17,500 bases of DNA from Acropora yongei (Eukaryota; Cnidaria; Anthozoa; Scleractinia; Acroporidae). Location of the stretch: contig BLFN01000626.1 of the NCBI GenBank assembly GCA_014634225.1, positions 4,343,618 through 4,361,117 on the forward strand. Reading direction: 5' to 3'. The notes under the pieces were generated by a model. That model did no database searches, was not told the origin of the DNA, and saw only the letters and a list, made by a program, of their open reading frames with translations. A program made the translations under genes and the position numbers. Position 1 is the stretch's first letter. Each line of letters opens with the position of its first letter. This document shows, piece after piece, positions 16,843 through 17,500 of the stretch.

Positions 16843-17136
16843 TGCTGTATCAATGACTTAACTAGCTGTCACGCCTAAGTCAACGCCTTATTGATAAAAC
16901 CTTCGTACGGTATTGTTATAGATAATAACCAAATTGTGATAAACTGTAGCTCAAACAGCGTGGACGACAAAGTGAGTAAACAAGGATCGTTACAAGCTTG
17001 AGGGAACATGAAACAACTTAGATTTACGTTAGAAAACATGCTGTACCCTGGGCGGGGCCTGAGTTTGATGGTTTTCATGGTTTGATGGATTTGTAATTTC
17101 TAACGAAGTTGTGGTACCGCGTCGGTGGGAGAGTGA
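16843..17136. other. No gene found
   Basis: No open frame of protein-like character on either strand. The last 80 bases (GTTGTGGTACCGCGTCGG at 17109) are more GC-rich and may belong to the repeat family of the foldback that follows. Confidence 0.35.
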
Positions 17137-17360
17137 AACAAAAATTTGGGTTTATCAAGTTGATAAAGTTTGAATTACCACTATGAAAGATTACGTTTCG
17201 AGCGTTAGCCCTTTGTCAGAGCGCATAGACGAATGGCTATTGACAAAGTGAGTAAGCAACTATAGCTCTGACGAAGGGTTAACGCTCAAAGCGTCAGCTT
17301 TTTAAATCTTTCCCGGTGGTAATTCAACCTTTATCAACTTGATAAAACCACATTTTCATT
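17137..17360. repeat. Foldback element 2 with hammerhead-like arms
   Basis: Left arm 17137-17222 and right arm 17265-17360 are long inverted copies. The outer ends pair TTTATCAAGTTGATAAAG with CTTTATCAACTTGATAAA, then GAATTACCAC with GTGGTAATTC, then CGAGCGTTAGCCCTTTGTCAGAGC with its counterpart. Identity is about 80-85 percent and the loop is some 42 bases. Each arm carries a hammerhead-like word set in opposite orientation (see findings). It belongs to the same repeat family as 13630-13760 but is more complete. Confidence 0.85.
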
Positions 17361-17500
17361 AACGTTTAAGTTATTTACTTCATTGTGTCTACTTCTTTGT
17401 AGGCGTCCTGGCTTATTGCGTTGCACGATGTTTACAACTTTTCTTCCTTTTTGGGGGGGGACCTTGCTGGCCCTGTGATCGAAGTTAGTAAGACAATAGA
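17361..17500. other. End of window; weak acceptor-like site
   Basis: A pyrimidine-rich stretch ending TTTGTAG at 17401 could be a splice acceptor, and one frame is then open to the window end (about 32 codons starting ASWLIALHDVY). A G run of eight lies at about 17453. Too little sequence to call an exon. Confidence 0.15.

Overview
The window looks like an intron-bearing, AT-rich invertebrate genome, most likely an anthozoan cnidarian such as a stony coral. That placement is inference from remembered protein families: a class A GPCR relic of cnidarian type, Ty3/Gypsy proteins of the kind seen in corals, and a multicopy orphan protein family I associate with cnidarian genomes. No bacterial gene organisation, operon, rRNA, CRISPR array or intact host gene is visible. 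Nearly everything recognisable is a decayed mobile element or pseudogene.

Layout. 1-590: one possible host exon (340-522) after a good acceptor-like site. 591-845 (minus): CCHC zinc-knuckle fragment broken by a short deletion. 1792-2257: remains of a rhodopsin-family GPCR covering TM1 to TM4, with a frameshift and two stops. About 2620-4377: Ty3/Gypsy gag, zinc knuckle and protease-tail fragment with no LTR, lacking the protease active site and all of RT. 4374-6680: a long decayed orphan gene joined directly to that fragment; its acidic motifs resemble a PIN/FEN-like nuclease. 6746-7526: GC-rich 17-bp minisatellite in two blocks, the second able to fold back. 7693-7706: perfect RFX X-box-like palindrome. 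9020-12707: Ty3/Gypsy element with both LTRs, primer-binding site and polypurine tract, but RNase H and most of integrase deleted. 13630-13760 and 17137-17360: two related foldback repeats. 14135-15708 (minus): second Ty3/Gypsy element, strongly shortened, with 141-bp LTRs and an apparent 5-bp target duplication. 15876-16002: another foldback. 16291-16357: tRNA-derived SINE-like relic. A roughly 140-bp dispersed repeat occurs at 7984 and 16538.

No functional gene network is encoded here; the window is a graveyard of several element classes. The points most worth a second look are the orphan gene with nuclease-like motifs and its join to Gypsy sequence, the foldbacks whose arms carry hammerhead-ribozyme-like cores in opposite orientation, and the two Gypsy elements that independently kept LTRs, RT start and integrase tail while losing the middle. 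All identity statements come from reading by eye; no database search was possible.
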